From contig JAPPGH010000024.1 in the NCBI GenBank assembly GCA_026914155.1, positions 124,001 to 188,000 of the forward strand: a stretch of DNA of 64,000 nt, read 5' to 3'. The notes under the pieces are model-generated. The model ran no database searches. It was not told the origin of the DNA and saw only the letters and a program-made list of their open reading frames with translations. Each line of letters begins with the position of its first letter. Position 1 is the stretch's first letter. Source of the DNA: Candidatus Palauibacter rhopaloidicola. Its GTDB lineage: Bacteria > Gemmatimonadota > Gemmatimonadetes > Palauibacterales > Palauibacteraceae. This document shows positions 23,716 to 32,637 of this stretch, one piece after another. The position numbers and the translations under genes were made by a program.

Positions 23716-25554
23716 TCAGGGAGCCACCGAAACGAAGCCGCCCGGCGCCATCTCCTCGATTCCCATCCCCGAGTAGGGATGGTCCGCGTCCTGTCCCGCG
23801 TACGGCTTGAGCAGGTCGAAGGTCCGCATGTCCCAGGCCGCCGTCGGACAGCGCTCCGCGCACAGCCCGCAGTGGATGCAGAGGTCCTCGTCCTTCACCA
23901 TGACGCGCGCCGTCTGCGGCAGCGCCTCGGAGACGTAGATGTCCTGCTCCGTGTTCTCGGCGGGCGCCAGCAGCCGCGTGCGGAGATCCGCTTCTTCCCC
24001 GTTGTGCGTGATCGTGAGACAACTGAGGGGACAGATGTCGATGCAGGCGTCGCACTCGATGCACAGGCTCCCCGTGAAGTGCGTCTGAATGTCGCAGTTC
24101 AGGCAGCGCTCGACCTCGGTCAGCGTCTGCTCGAGGTCGAACCCCTCCTCGACTTCCGTCTCGATGCTCTGGAGGCGCTGCTCCAGGCGGACGTGCCGCA
24201 TCTTCCGCCGGGCCGCGTACTCGTAGTCGTTCGAGTAGCTCCACTCGTGGAGCCCCATCTTGGCGCTCACGAGGTTCATGTGCTCGGGCGGACGCTTGCG
24301 GATGTCCTCGCCGCTGCAGTAGGCGTGGATGGAGATCGCCGCCTGATGCCCGTGCTCGGCCGCCCAGATGATGTTCTCGGGGCCCCACGCCGCGTCGCCG
24401 CCGAAGAAGACGCCCTCGCGCGTCGACATGAACGTCGTGCGGTCAACGACCGCTTCTCGCCACTTGTTGAACTCGATCCCCGCATCGTCCTCGATCCAGG
24501 GGAAGGCGGTCTCCTGCCCGATGGCGAGGATGACGGCCTCCGCCGGGAAGAACGCTTCGTCGAGCTTCGTCGCGACGAGCCGTCCCTGGTCGTTCTCGTG
24601 CCACTCCACGATGTCGAAGTTCATCCCCCTGAGGACGCCGTCCTCGACGACGAACTCCGTGGGCGAGTGGTTCTCGACGATGTCGACGAGTTCTTCTTCT
24701 GCGTCCTCCAGCTCCCAGGGGGAGGCCTTGAAGTACGGCTTCGACTTGCGGGCCATGACCTTGACGTTCGTTCCGCCGATCCGCTTCGAGGTGCGGCAGC
24801 AGTCCATCGCGGTGTTCCCGACCCCGATGACGAGCACGTTCTCCTCGATCGAGTTCGTGTGCCCGAAGGCGACGGATTCCAGCCAGTCGATGCCGATGTA
24901 GATGTGGTCCGTGTCGTACCGGCCCGGGAGGCGCAGTTCCTTGCCGCGCGGCGCGCCGGAACCGACGAAGACGGCGTCGAACTCCTGCTCCAGCAGCCAC
25001 TTCATGCTTTCGACGGGCGCGTTGTAGCGAATGTCCACGCCCATGTCGAGGATGTAGTCGATCTCCTCCCACAGCACCTCGGGGGGCAGGCGGAACTGTG
25101 GAATGTTCGTCCACATGAGGCCGCCGGGCCGGTCGTTCTTCTCGAAGATCGTGACCTCGTAGCCGAGGGGCATGAGGTCGCGGGCGACGGTCAGCGACGC
25201 GGGGCCCGAGCCCACGCAGGCGATCCTCTTCCCGTTCTTCTGCTTCGGGATCTCCGGGAAGCGGGGCGTGATGTCGCCCCTGAGGTCGGCGGCGACGCGC
25301 TTGAGGCGACAGATCGCGACCGGCTTCTCCTCGACTCTCACGCGCCGGCATGCGGGCTCGCAGGGGCGGTCGCACGTCCGGCCGAGGATGCCCGGAAAGA
25401 CGTTCGACTCCCAGTTGAGCATGTAGGCGTCGTCGTACCGTTCCTGGGCGATGAGCCGGATGTAGCCCGGTACGTTGGTGTGGGCCGGGCAGGCCCACTG
25501 GCAATCCACGACTTTGTGGTAGTAGTCGGGATTCTCGACGTTCGTTGGCTCCAC
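23716..25554 (-). CDS. GltD-like FAD/NAD(P) oxidoreductase with C-terminal ferredoxin domain (Kor-associated)
   Basis: The 612-residue protein opens with a Cys-rich dihydropyrimidine dehydrogenase-like N-terminal domain (CQWACPAHTNVPGYI; TCDRPCEPACRR, residues about 18-70). A FAD domain (GSGPASLTVARDL near 115) and a second nucleotide domain follow, then a C-terminal 2[4Fe-4S] ferredoxin (CIECDACIDICPLSC and CIHCGLCAERCP). It is first in an operon with korA and korB, so it probably carries electrons between the Kor complex and NAD(P). The GTG start follows GAGGAGAGACG. GltD is the nearest textbook relative, but glutamate synthesis is not suggested here. Confidence 0.9.
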   Translation of the reverse strand: MEPTNVENPDYYHKVVDCQWACPAHTNVPGYIRLIAQERYDDAYMLNWESNVFPGILGRTCDRPCEPACRRVRVEEKPVAICRLKRVAADLRGDITPRFPEIPKQKNGKRIACVGSGPASLTVARDLMPLGYEVTIFEKNDRPGGLMWTNIPQFRLPPEVLWEEIDYILDMGVDIRYNAPVESMKWLLEQEFDAVFVGSGAPRGKELRLPGRYDTDHIYIGIDWLESVAFGHTNSIEENVLVIGVGNTAMDCCRTSKRIGGTNVKVMARKSKPYFKASPWELEDAEEELVDIVENHSPTEFVVEDGVLRGMNFDIVEWHENDQGRLVATKLDEAFFPAEAVILAIGQETAFPWIEDDAGIEFNKWREAVVDRTTFMSTREGVFFGGDAAWGPENIIWAAEHGHQAAISIHAYCSGEDIRKRPPEHMNLVSAKMGLHEWSYSNDYEYAARRKMRHVRLEQRLQSIETEVEEGFDLEQTLTEVERCLNCDIQTHFTGSLCIECDACIDICPLSCLTITHNGEEADLRTRLLAPAENTEQDIYVSEALPQTARVMVKDEDLCIHCGLCAERCPTAAWDMRTFDLLKPYAGQDADHPYSGMGIEEMAPGGFVSVAP

Positions 25555-25726
25555 CGTCTCTCCTCGGGCCGACCCCGCCCGACAGGCCCCACGGCTCCCC
25601 GAACCGTGAGTCGCTTGGTGAGATAACCGCCCGCAATCCTAGGGGACGAGGGGAGTTGTCGCCAGTTTTTCGGGTGCCGGCGGCCAGCTCGTTGCTGCGG
25701 CGGCCGGAGCCGCGGAAGTTGAGCCG

Positions 25727-26971
25727 ATGGAAAAACAACCCGTGCACACCGTGGCCGGCGGGGCTCACCTCTTCCGACGAGATACGGCGGCCAAGCTCGG
25801 ACGGATCGCCGGACGCTACCTGGACCGGTACGCGCCGGACCCGGCCGCTCTGCGGGAGGCCCTCGGAAATCGCCTTCCCCCCGGGACCGCGGAAGCGGTG
25901 CGCCGGCGAGTGCGCGCCAAGCTCGAGCGGGAGCCGGTCGAGTGCTTTCTGATCGACTTCGAGGATGGATTCGGCGTCCGGTCCGAGGCGGAGGAAGATG
26001 AGGCGGCGGCCACGGCGGCAAGGGAGGTCGCGGCGGGGGCCGTGGCCGACAGTCTCCCGCCCTCGCTTGGCATCCGCATCAAGTCGCTGGATGAGATCAC
26101 CGGCGGACGGGCGTTGCGCACGCTCGAACTCTTCCTTGCCGCGTTCGCGCGAACCGGGCGCGACCTGCCGGACGGGTTCACGGTGCTCCTTCCCAAGATC
26201 ATCGCGGCCGGGCAGGTGGAACGGCTCTCGGAGACGCTGAGTCGGCTCGAGACGACGCTCGGCCTGCCGGAGGAGCGTGTGGCGATCGACCTCATGATCG
26301 AGACGCCGCAGTCGCTCGTGGCGCCGGATGGACGGATCGCCGTGCCGGAGCTTGTCGCGGCGGCGGGCGGGCGGTGCCGCACCGTGCATCTCGGAGCGTA
26401 CGACCTCACGGGCGCCGTGGCGGTCGCGGCGGAGGACCAGACGCTGGGGCACCCGCTGTGCGACGTGGCGAGGCAGCTCCTCCAGCTCTCGCTCGCCGGG
26501 ACCGGTGTCCAGCTTTCGGATGGGGCGACGAATGTGCTGCCCGTCGAACCGCATCGCGGAGAGACGGCGCTCTCGCCGGCCGAGCGGGTGGAGAACCTGG
26601 CGGTCGTACACGGCGCATGGCGCCTGCACTACTCCGATGTTCGGCGGTCTCTGAGCCAGGGGTTCTACCAGGGCTGGGACCTCCACCCCGCACAGCTCGT
26701 CTCCCGCTACGCGGCCGTATTCTCGTTCTTTCTCGAGGGTCTGGACGCGGCGGCGAGCCGGCTCGACCGGTTCGTGACCGCTGCGGGGCAGGCCGTCCTC
26801 ACGGGGTCGGTGTTCGACGACGAAGCCTCGGGCCAGGGCCTTCTGAACTTCTTCCTCCGAGGGCTCGCCAGCGGCGCCCTGACGGCGGAGGAGGCGGCCC
26901 GCTCCGGTCTCACCGCCGAGGAACTCGAAACCCGGTCGTTCCGCGCGATCCTCGAGCGGCGCCGCGGGTGA
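25727..26971 (+). CDS. CitE/HpcH-HpaI-type lyase superfamily protein (DUF6986-like)
   Basis: The 414-residue protein has the HpcH/HpaI barrel motifs: FLIDFEDGFG (residues 74-83) with metal-binding acids, VLLPKI further on, and MIETPQSLV near 190, plus CRTVHLGAYDLT. Such enzymes cleave or form carbon-carbon bonds next to a carbonyl, using Mg2+. The length and extra C-terminal helical region (about 320-414) resemble the DUF6986 group, whose substrate is unknown. Its stop overlaps the GTG of an alcohol dehydrogenase gene (GTGA), so the two probably act in one pathway. Confidence 0.8.
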   Translation: MEKQPVHTVAGGAHLFRRDTAAKLGRIAGRYLDRYAPDPAALREALGNRLPPGTAEAVRRRVRAKLEREPVECFLIDFEDGFGVRSEAEEDEAAATAAREVAAGAVADSLPPSLGIRIKSLDEITGGRALRTLELFLAAFARTGRDLPDGFTVLLPKIIAAGQVERLSETLSRLETTLGLPEERVAIDLMIETPQSLVAPDGRIAVPELVAAAGGRCRTVHLGAYDLTGAVAVAAEDQTLGHPLCDVARQLLQLSLAGTGVQLSDGATNVLPVEPHRGETALSPAERVENLAVVHGAWRLHYSDVRRSLSQGFYQGWDLHPAQLVSRYAAVFSFFLEGLDAAASRLDRFVTAAGQAVLTGSVFDDEASGQGLLNFFLRGLASGALTAEEAARSGLTAEELETRSFRAILERRRG

Positions 26972-27948
26972 TCGCGGCCTGGATCGACGGCGGCAGGGTC
27001 CGCGTACGCGACGACCTCCCGCGGCCCCCTCTCGAGCCCGGAGAGGCCATCATCAGGGTCTCGATGGCGGGAATCTGCGGGACGGACCTGGAGTTGCTGC
27101 GTGGATACCGCGGCTTCTCGGGGATTCCGGGGCACGAGTTCGTCGGACGCGTCGAGGAGGGGCCGCGCGAGTGGGTCGGGGCGCGGGTCGTGGCGGAGAT
27201 CAACGTCACCTGCCGCTCGCGACATGCCGAGCCGCTCTGCCGCAGTTGCGCGGACGGCCGGCCGACGCATTGCCTTCGCCGCGAGGCGATCGGCATCTAC
27301 GGGCGTGATGGCGCGTTCGCCGAATGGCTGCGGGCGCCGGTCTCGAACCTGCACCGCGTGCCGCAGGCGCTTCCGGACGAGGTTGCCGTGTTCGCAGAAC
27401 CGGTTGCGGCTGCCTGCCGCGTCCTGCGGCAGGTCGAGCGCGAGATCGAGCACGGTCGCGTGACCCGGGCGCTCGTCGTGGGTGCGGGCCGGCTGGGGCA
27501 ACTCGTGGCGCGGGCGCTGGCGATTCGGTTGCCGGGGCTGAAGGTCGCCGGGCGGTCGGAGCGCAACCTGGCGCGGGCTCGCGCGGCCGGGCTCGCCGCC
27601 GGGCCGGTCACCGCCGTGGAGGAAGCGGCCTACGATCTCGTCGTCGAATGTAGCGGTGCAGGGGCGGGCTTCGCCGTCGCCCGCCGGGCCGTTCGGCCAC
27701 GCGGAACAGTAATTCTCAAGAGCACGCACACAAACGAGTTATCCATCGACATCTCATCCGTTGTGGTAGATGAGATACGACTGCTCGGGTCCCGGTGCGG
27801 GCCCTTCGAGGACGCCCTGGCGGCGCTGGAGCGCGGAGACTTCGAGGTGCGCGATCTGATCGACGACCGGCTGCCGCTCTCCGCCGCCCCGGAGGCATTC
27901 AGCCGGGCGGCGGAGCCGGGTGTCGCGAAGGTGCTTCTCGTCCCCTGA
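26968..27948 (+). CDS. Zinc-dependent alcohol dehydrogenase (MDR superfamily)
   Basis: The 326-residue protein starts at a GTG overlapping the previous stop, not at the track's earlier codon. Catalytic zinc ligands are visible at ICGTDLE (Cys37) and GHEFVG (His56/Glu57). Four cysteines (82, 91, 94 and 102) in CRSRHAEPLCRSC fit the structural zinc lobe. The Rossmann fold is indicated by RALVVGAGRLGQLVARAL. It is coupled to a CitE-like lyase, so a short degradative pathway with an alcohol or hydroxy-acid step is likely. The substrate is not visible. Confidence 0.85.
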   Translation: MIAAWIDGGRVRVRDDLPRPPLEPGEAIIRVSMAGICGTDLELLRGYRGFSGIPGHEFVGRVEEGPREWVGARVVAEINVTCRSRHAEPLCRSCADGRPTHCLRREAIGIYGRDGAFAEWLRAPVSNLHRVPQALPDEVAVFAEPVAAACRVLRQVEREIEHGRVTRALVVGAGRLGQLVARALAIRLPGLKVAGRSERNLARARAAGLAAGPVTAVEEAAYDLVVECSGAGAGFAVARRAVRPRGTVILKSTHTNELSIDISSVVVDEIRLLGSRCGPFEDALAALERGDFEVRDLIDDRLPLSAAPEAFSRAAEPGVAKVLLVP

Positions 27949-27963
27949 CCCCGGACGACGGCT

Positions 27964-29214
27964 TCAGTCGGAGAGTCGCACGGCGCGGACGCGTACGCCG
28001 CCGCCTTCGCCGGGGATCGTCCACGCGAACAGGAACTCGTCCCCCGTCCGCACCATGCGCGGGAACCCGCTCGAGCGCTCGCCGGCGGTCTCGGAGATCA
28101 GGAGCGGCGTCCCGAGCGACCCGTCCGGCTCGACCCGCCGGGCGAGGACACGCGGTGTGTCGTCGGAAGCCTCAAGCCATACCACAACGGCCGAGCCGTC
28201 GTCGAGTCGTTCGATATCCACGCGCCCGAGCGGCAGCCCCTCATCGACCCGGATTCGCGGGCCGAAGGTTGCGCCACCGTCATTCGAGAATGCGGTGTAA
28301 ACCTGCGGCCTGCCGTCGACGCCGGTATACCAGGCCGAGGCCAGCGCCCCCTCGTCGCCGCTCAACTGCGGGCCGTTCACGGGACAGCCCGGGATGACCC
28401 AGCCGTCGGTCGACAGCGGAGCGGGCGCGGTCCAGCGCTCCCCCGCACCGCGCACCACAGCGATGTCGCGGACCTCGGATTCGCTCCGGTCGCGGTAGGC
28501 GGCCACGAGCCCTTCGCCCACGCGAACCAGTGCGGTCTGGCAGCACTCGCACGTACGGTCGTCGAGCAGCACCTCGGGGCCGAGATGGCCGTCCGGGGCG
28601 AGTGTGCGGAAGCGGACGGACATCGCCCCGCGCTCACCCCCTCCGCCTCCGGCGAGGTGCTCGCCGCCTACGGCCACGTGCTCGCCGCCTCCGGCATCGC
28701 CCGCCATGGCGCGGGCGTCGAGCCAGGTCAGCGCCGCGCCGTCACCCCACGGCACCATCGACACGAAGCCGTGCTCGGTCGGCGACGCGTCGTCGTGCGC
28801 GCGGAACGGCTCCGACCACGTCATGCCGTCATCCGCAGAGAGCGCCAACATGACATGGTAGGCGTAGGGCGCGTCGGCCACCTTCTCCAGCCAGTGAACG
28901 GCGAGCGTCCCGTCGCGCATCTCCACCGAGGACGGAAAGTCGGCCCAGTTCACGAACATGTCTTCCGACGCCCACACGGTTCGCGGCTCGGACCAGCCGT
29001 CCTCCCCGCGAATCGCCAGCCGCAAGGCGGGTACGCCCTCTTCGGGCTCGATCCACGTCAGGATCGCGCGGCCCCCGGCGCCGACCGACAGGTACGGCTC
29101 GCCGCTGGGCGTCGGCCGATCGAACTCGACGTGGCCCGCCTCCAGCGACACCCGTTCCGCCTCCCCGGCGCACCCTGAGAGGAGTACGGCAACGGCAAGC
29201 GAAGGCAATCTCAT
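27964..29214 (-). CDS. Sialidase-like (BNR/Asp-box) lipoprotein
   Basis: The ATG at 29214 shares its A with the stop of the permease gene (TGATG); the 1085-residue track ORF is a composite. A lipoprotein signal ends LLSGC (Cys15). The 416-residue body has Asp-box-like motifs SADDGMTW and SNDGGATF and a CECCQTALVRVGEG segment typical of exo-alpha-sialidase-like proteins. True sialidase needs an Arg triad, which I could not confirm, so the enzymatic role is uncertain. It is last in an operon with a decarboxylase and an NCS2 permease. Confidence 0.75.
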   Translation of the reverse strand: MRLPSLAVAVLLSGCAGEAERVSLEAGHVEFDRPTPSGEPYLSVGAGGRAILTWIEPEEGVPALRLAIRGEDGWSEPRTVWASEDMFVNWADFPSSVEMRDGTLAVHWLEKVADAPYAYHVMLALSADDGMTWSEPFRAHDDASPTEHGFVSMVPWGDGAALTWLDARAMAGDAGGGEHVAVGGEHLAGGGGGERGAMSVRFRTLAPDGHLGPEVLLDDRTCECCQTALVRVGEGLVAAYRDRSESEVRDIAVVRGAGERWTAPAPLSTDGWVIPGCPVNGPQLSGDEGALASAWYTGVDGRPQVYTAFSNDGGATFGPRIRVDEGLPLGRVDIERLDDGSAVVVWLEASDDTPRVLARRVEPDGSLGTPLLISETAGERSSGFPRMVRTGDEFLFAWTIPGEGGGVRVRAVRLSD

Positions 29215-31007
29215 CAGAAGTCGCCGGCGACCTGGGGGGCGGACTCGACGCGGATCGTGAGGATGTCGATGTCGTGGTACTGCTGGTGGCGGATGGATGA
29301 GGCATAGTGCCGCAGCAGCCGCAGCGGAGTCTCCGCCTCGACGGGGACCCCGGCGGCCACTTCGCTGAGCAGCGCCAGCTGATCCTCGACGTTCTTCTCG
29401 TCCGTCGTCGCGATGAACTCGAGATCCGCGGCGGGGCCATCGCTGCTCGCGATGAGCAACAGGCTTCGGGCCTCGCCGGTCTCGGCTTCGGCCGCGGCTT
29501 CGACCGCGGCTTCGGCCTCCTGGCGGCCGAGGATCTGCATCGTCTCCTCGCCGACCGCGCGCAGACGCGTTTCCATCTCCTCGTCCCAGCCCTTGCGCGC
29601 CGCGAACTTCACCAGGAAGGCATCGACCTCCGACCACGTGTCGTCCGACAATCGCGTCTTGAGACGCGCCCGACGGCCTCCCGTGACCTCCGCGAAGATG
29701 GTGAGCAGGATCACCGTGATGCCGCCGACCGTCATGCCGTTGCCGAGGAATTCCTCCCAGGCCCCGACGATCTGCTCCGGGTAGATCCAGTCGAACTGGA
29801 AGACGATGCCGAGCCAGAACGCGACGCCGACCACGAGGCCGTTGCGGTAATCCAGCCCCTCCTGAAGCAGGATCTTCATCCCGAAGACGAAGATCAGCGC
29901 CACGACGACGATGAAATAGGCCGCCACGACGGGGCCGGGGATCGCGATGATGAGCGCGAGCAATTTCGGCAGGAAGGCGAACGCCGCGAAGACGACGCCG
30001 ACGCACATCCCGATGGCGCGAGAGGTGACGCCGGTGAGTTCGGCGACGGCGATGCCCACGCCGTAGGTCGTGTTGGGGACGGTCCCCGCCAGACCGGAGA
30101 GGAGATTGCCCGCGCCGTCGGCGGCGATCGCGCCCTGGATGGAGCGGAAATCGATCGCGCGCGGCCGGCGCCAGGAGACGCGCTGAATCGCGATCGCATC
30201 GCCGAGCGTGTCCATGGCGCTCACGAGCGTCACCATGAGGAAGGAGGGCAAGAGAGCCCAGAACTCGGGGCGGAAGCTCAGGTCGAGACCGGGGTACGCC
30301 AGGTCCGGCAGGCCGATCCAGCGGGCTTCGTAGACGCTGGACATGTCGTAGATCCCGAACCCGAGGCCGGCGACGAGCGATCCGGCGACGATCCCGAGGG
30401 CCGGGGCCCACAGCCGAAGGGCGCCGGAGAACCGAAGCGGGACCAGGACCGTGACCGCCAGCGTCACGCCGGCCACGAGCGGACCCGCGGCGGTCGGGGC
30501 TCCGGCCGGGACTTCGGCGAGCTTCCGCAGGATCATCGGGGTCAGCGTCACCGGGATCAGGATCAGCACGGTGCCCGCCACGGTGGGCGTGAACACCCGG
30601 CGCAGGAGCGCCATCCGGGACGCAAGCAGGAACTGGACCAGCGACGAGGCGATGATCAACACCGCGAGCATGCCCGGCCCGCCCTGCTCGATGGCCGTGA
30701 CGCTCACCGCGATGAAGGCGCTCGTACTCCCCATAATGAGGACGTAGCCGGCGCCGATCCGTCCCACGCTGCGCGCCTGGATCGCCGTCGTGATGCCGCT
30801 GATGACGAGCGCCGCGAACACCGCCCAGGACAGGTATTCGGCGCTGCCGCCCGCCACCGTGATCATGACCGTCGGCGTGAGCACGATGCTGGCGAGGCAG
30901 ATGAGGGCGTACTGGACGCCGAGTCCGGCGGCCATGGGAAGCGGGGGACGCTCGTTGGGCTCGAAGCGTACGTCCTGCCGGGCGAGGCCGGGGCCGGAAC
31001 CCGCCAT
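29214..31007 (-). CDS. NCS2 family nucleobase/cation symporter with C-terminal extension
   Basis: The ATG at 31007 overlaps the decarboxylase stop (TGATG). The membrane part (residues about 25-430) has 12-14 hydrophobic helices and NCS2-type motifs (VSAMDTLGDAIAIQR, VPNTTYGVGI), as in uracil/xanthine permeases. A soluble tail of about 165 residues follows (from about 430), with an Ala/Glu-rich linker and a segment ending LRHYASSIRHQQYHDIDIL. The tail has no recognised domain and may be regulatory. It sits between a PLP decarboxylase and a sialidase-like gene. Confidence 0.82.
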   Translation of the reverse strand: MAGSGPGLARQDVRFEPNERPPLPMAAGLGVQYALICLASIVLTPTVMITVAGGSAEYLSWAVFAALVISGITTAIQARSVGRIGAGYVLIMGSTSAFIAVSVTAIEQGGPGMLAVLIIASSLVQFLLASRMALLRRVFTPTVAGTVLILIPVTLTPMILRKLAEVPAGAPTAAGPLVAGVTLAVTVLVPLRFSGALRLWAPALGIVAGSLVAGLGFGIYDMSSVYEARWIGLPDLAYPGLDLSFRPEFWALLPSFLMVTLVSAMDTLGDAIAIQRVSWRRPRAIDFRSIQGAIAADGAGNLLSGLAGTVPNTTYGVGIAVAELTGVTSRAIGMCVGVVFAAFAFLPKLLALIIAIPGPVVAAYFIVVVALIFVFGMKILLQEGLDYRNGLVVGVAFWLGIVFQFDWIYPEQIVGAWEEFLGNGMTVGGITVILLTIFAEVTGGRRARLKTRLSDDTWSEVDAFLVKFAARKGWDEEMETRLRAVGEETMQILGRQEAEAAVEAAAEAETGEARSLLLIASSDGPAADLEFIATTDEKNVEDQLALLSEVAAGVPVEAETPLRLLRHYASSIRHQQYHDIDILTIRVESAPQVAGDF

Positions 31008-32539
31008 CAGCCGCCCCCTCCCCCGGCCAGCGCTTCGGCGGGCGCTTCGGCGGGCGCGGCGGGGCGCCACCGTTCGGGGTGGGCCTCCAGCCGCTCCACG
31101 GCCTCCGCGAGGACTTCGAGCGCCAGGTCGATGGTGTCGAGGTGCGTCCGGAACGCGAGCACCGCCATTCGCAGCCAGAACGTCCCGTCGATCGTCGTCG
31201 AGGAGAGGAAGACCCTCCCATCGCGATGCGTCTCTTCCACGAGGGCCTGGTTGAACGCGTCGGCGTTACCCGACTTCGGCACCCAGCGGTAGGTCACGAC
31301 CGAAAGCGGTGGTTCCGGCCCCACCTCGAACCCGAGCGCCCCGATCTCGCCGTGGAAGTACCGGGCGAGTTCCAGCTTCTCCTCGAGGCAGGCCCGAAAG
31401 GGGGCTTCTCCATACAGGAGGAGCGGCAGCCAGACCCGAAGCCCGCGAAAGTGCTTCGTGAGTTCAGGGGATACGGCGGCAGGCGAACGACCTCCCCACT
31501 CGGACTCGACGGTGTCCTGCAGGTAGCTCGCGTAGTAGGCGTGGGCATCCTGGAGAGCCTCGCCGTCGCGGATGAGCACGGCGCCAGTGCCATACGGCAG
31601 GAACATTCCCTTATGCGGATCGAGCACGAGCGAGTCCGCGCGCTCCATGCCGGCGAGCACAGGCCGGCAGCGGTCCACGAGAGCGAAAAAGCCCCCGTAT
31701 GCCGCGTCGACGTGGAACCAGAGCCCTTCCCGCTCGCACACATCCGCGATGCGGTCCAGAGGATCGACCTGACCGGTATCCGCGGTACCGGCCGAGCCGA
31801 GGACGAGCCACGGCCGGAGGCCTCGTGCCCGGTCCTCCGCAACGAGCTCGGCGAGCGAGTCGGGACACAGGCGGAGATCCCCGTCACGGGATACCTCGCG
31901 CCGGACGGCCTCCGCGAGGCCGGCCACGCGGATCGCCTTGTGCAGGCAGTGGTGTGTGTGGGCGGAGGAGTAGACCACGGCCCGCTCGTAGTCGCGCGCC
32001 CGGAGCCCGGCCGCTTCCCGGGCCGTAACCACCGCGATAAGGCTGGCGATGGAACCTCCCGAGGCGAGGTTCCCGTCGGCCCCGGCGGGGAATCCGGCGA
32101 ACGACGCCATCCAGTCGAGCATCAGATCCTCGATCTCGACCGCGCCCGGCCCGGTGAATCGAACGCCCGCGTATTCGTTCGTCACGGCGGCGAGATAGTC
32201 CCCCAGCGACGAGGCGTAGATGCCTCCGCCCGGGATGTAGCCGAGATGTCCGCCGTGCGAGGGTACGAGGCCGACGCCCGCCACGGATTCGTCGATCCGG
32301 TCGATGAGTCCGGCCAGGGGCTGCGGCCCCCGGCCGAATCCGAGCTTTCGGATCTCCCGGACGGCAGACTTGTCGTGACGGTAGGCGGGCCGCTCGGGGA
32401 GTCCGTCGAGAAACCGCTGCGCGTAGGCATGCACCTCGGCCATGAGGCGGTCGCGCTCCCCCGCGTCGGGGTCGAGCGGCCGCGCAGCCTCCTCCAGTTC
32501 CAGGATCCGGGACCGCTGCCGACTTGAGATCGAGCGCAT
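31007..32539 (-). CDS. PLP-dependent group II decarboxylase (aromatic/other amino acid)
   Basis: The 510-residue protein has the fold-type I decarboxylase pattern: SAHTHHCLHKA near residue 192, WFHVDAAYGG near 274 (PLP-contacting Asp) and DPHKGMF with the Schiff-base Lys310. It would release CO2 from an amino acid, giving an amine. The family includes tyrosine, DOPA, glutamate and diaminobutyrate decarboxylases; the residues seen do not decide among them. It is first in a three-gene operon with the NCS2 permease and a sialidase-like lipoprotein, joined by TGATG overlaps. Confidence 0.88.
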   Translation of the reverse strand: MRSISSRQRSRILELEEAARPLDPDAGERDRLMAEVHAYAQRFLDGLPERPAYRHDKSAVREIRKLGFGRGPQPLAGLIDRIDESVAGVGLVPSHGGHLGYIPGGGIYASSLGDYLAAVTNEYAGVRFTGPGAVEIEDLMLDWMASFAGFPAGADGNLASGGSIASLIAVVTAREAAGLRARDYERAVVYSSAHTHHCLHKAIRVAGLAEAVRREVSRDGDLRLCPDSLAELVAEDRARGLRPWLVLGSAGTADTGQVDPLDRIADVCEREGLWFHVDAAYGGFFALVDRCRPVLAGMERADSLVLDPHKGMFLPYGTGAVLIRDGEALQDAHAYYASYLQDTVESEWGGRSPAAVSPELTKHFRGLRVWLPLLLYGEAPFRACLEEKLELARYFHGEIGALGFEVGPEPPLSVVTYRWVPKSGNADAFNQALVEETHRDGRVFLSSTTIDGTFWLRMAVLAFRTHLDTIDLALEVLAEAVERLEAHPERWRPAAPAEAPAEALAGGGGG

Positions 32540-32637
32540 GATGCGATCCTATCCCTTTCGTACTGGGGACGCGAGCTTTCCGGCCAGGGCTCCTGACCCC
32601 CTTTTCGGTCGCTTTCCGCTTTACGGGAGGATCCCGC

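Noticed and set aside
23716-25554. Annotation as glutamate synthase small subunit
   Set aside because: No large subunit is nearby, and the ferredoxin tail and kor operon context suit an electron-transfer role.
21913-25626. 1237-residue plus-strand ORF opposite the kor operon
   Set aside because: It is antisense to three clear genes (korB, korA, GltD-like) and is Arg/Val/Glu-biased text without domains, as expected from a GC3-driven shadow.
27708-27785. Slightly AT-richer stretch inside the alcohol dehydrogenase gene
   Set aside because: It encodes the conserved NAD-domain end in frame; nothing indicates transfer or insertion.
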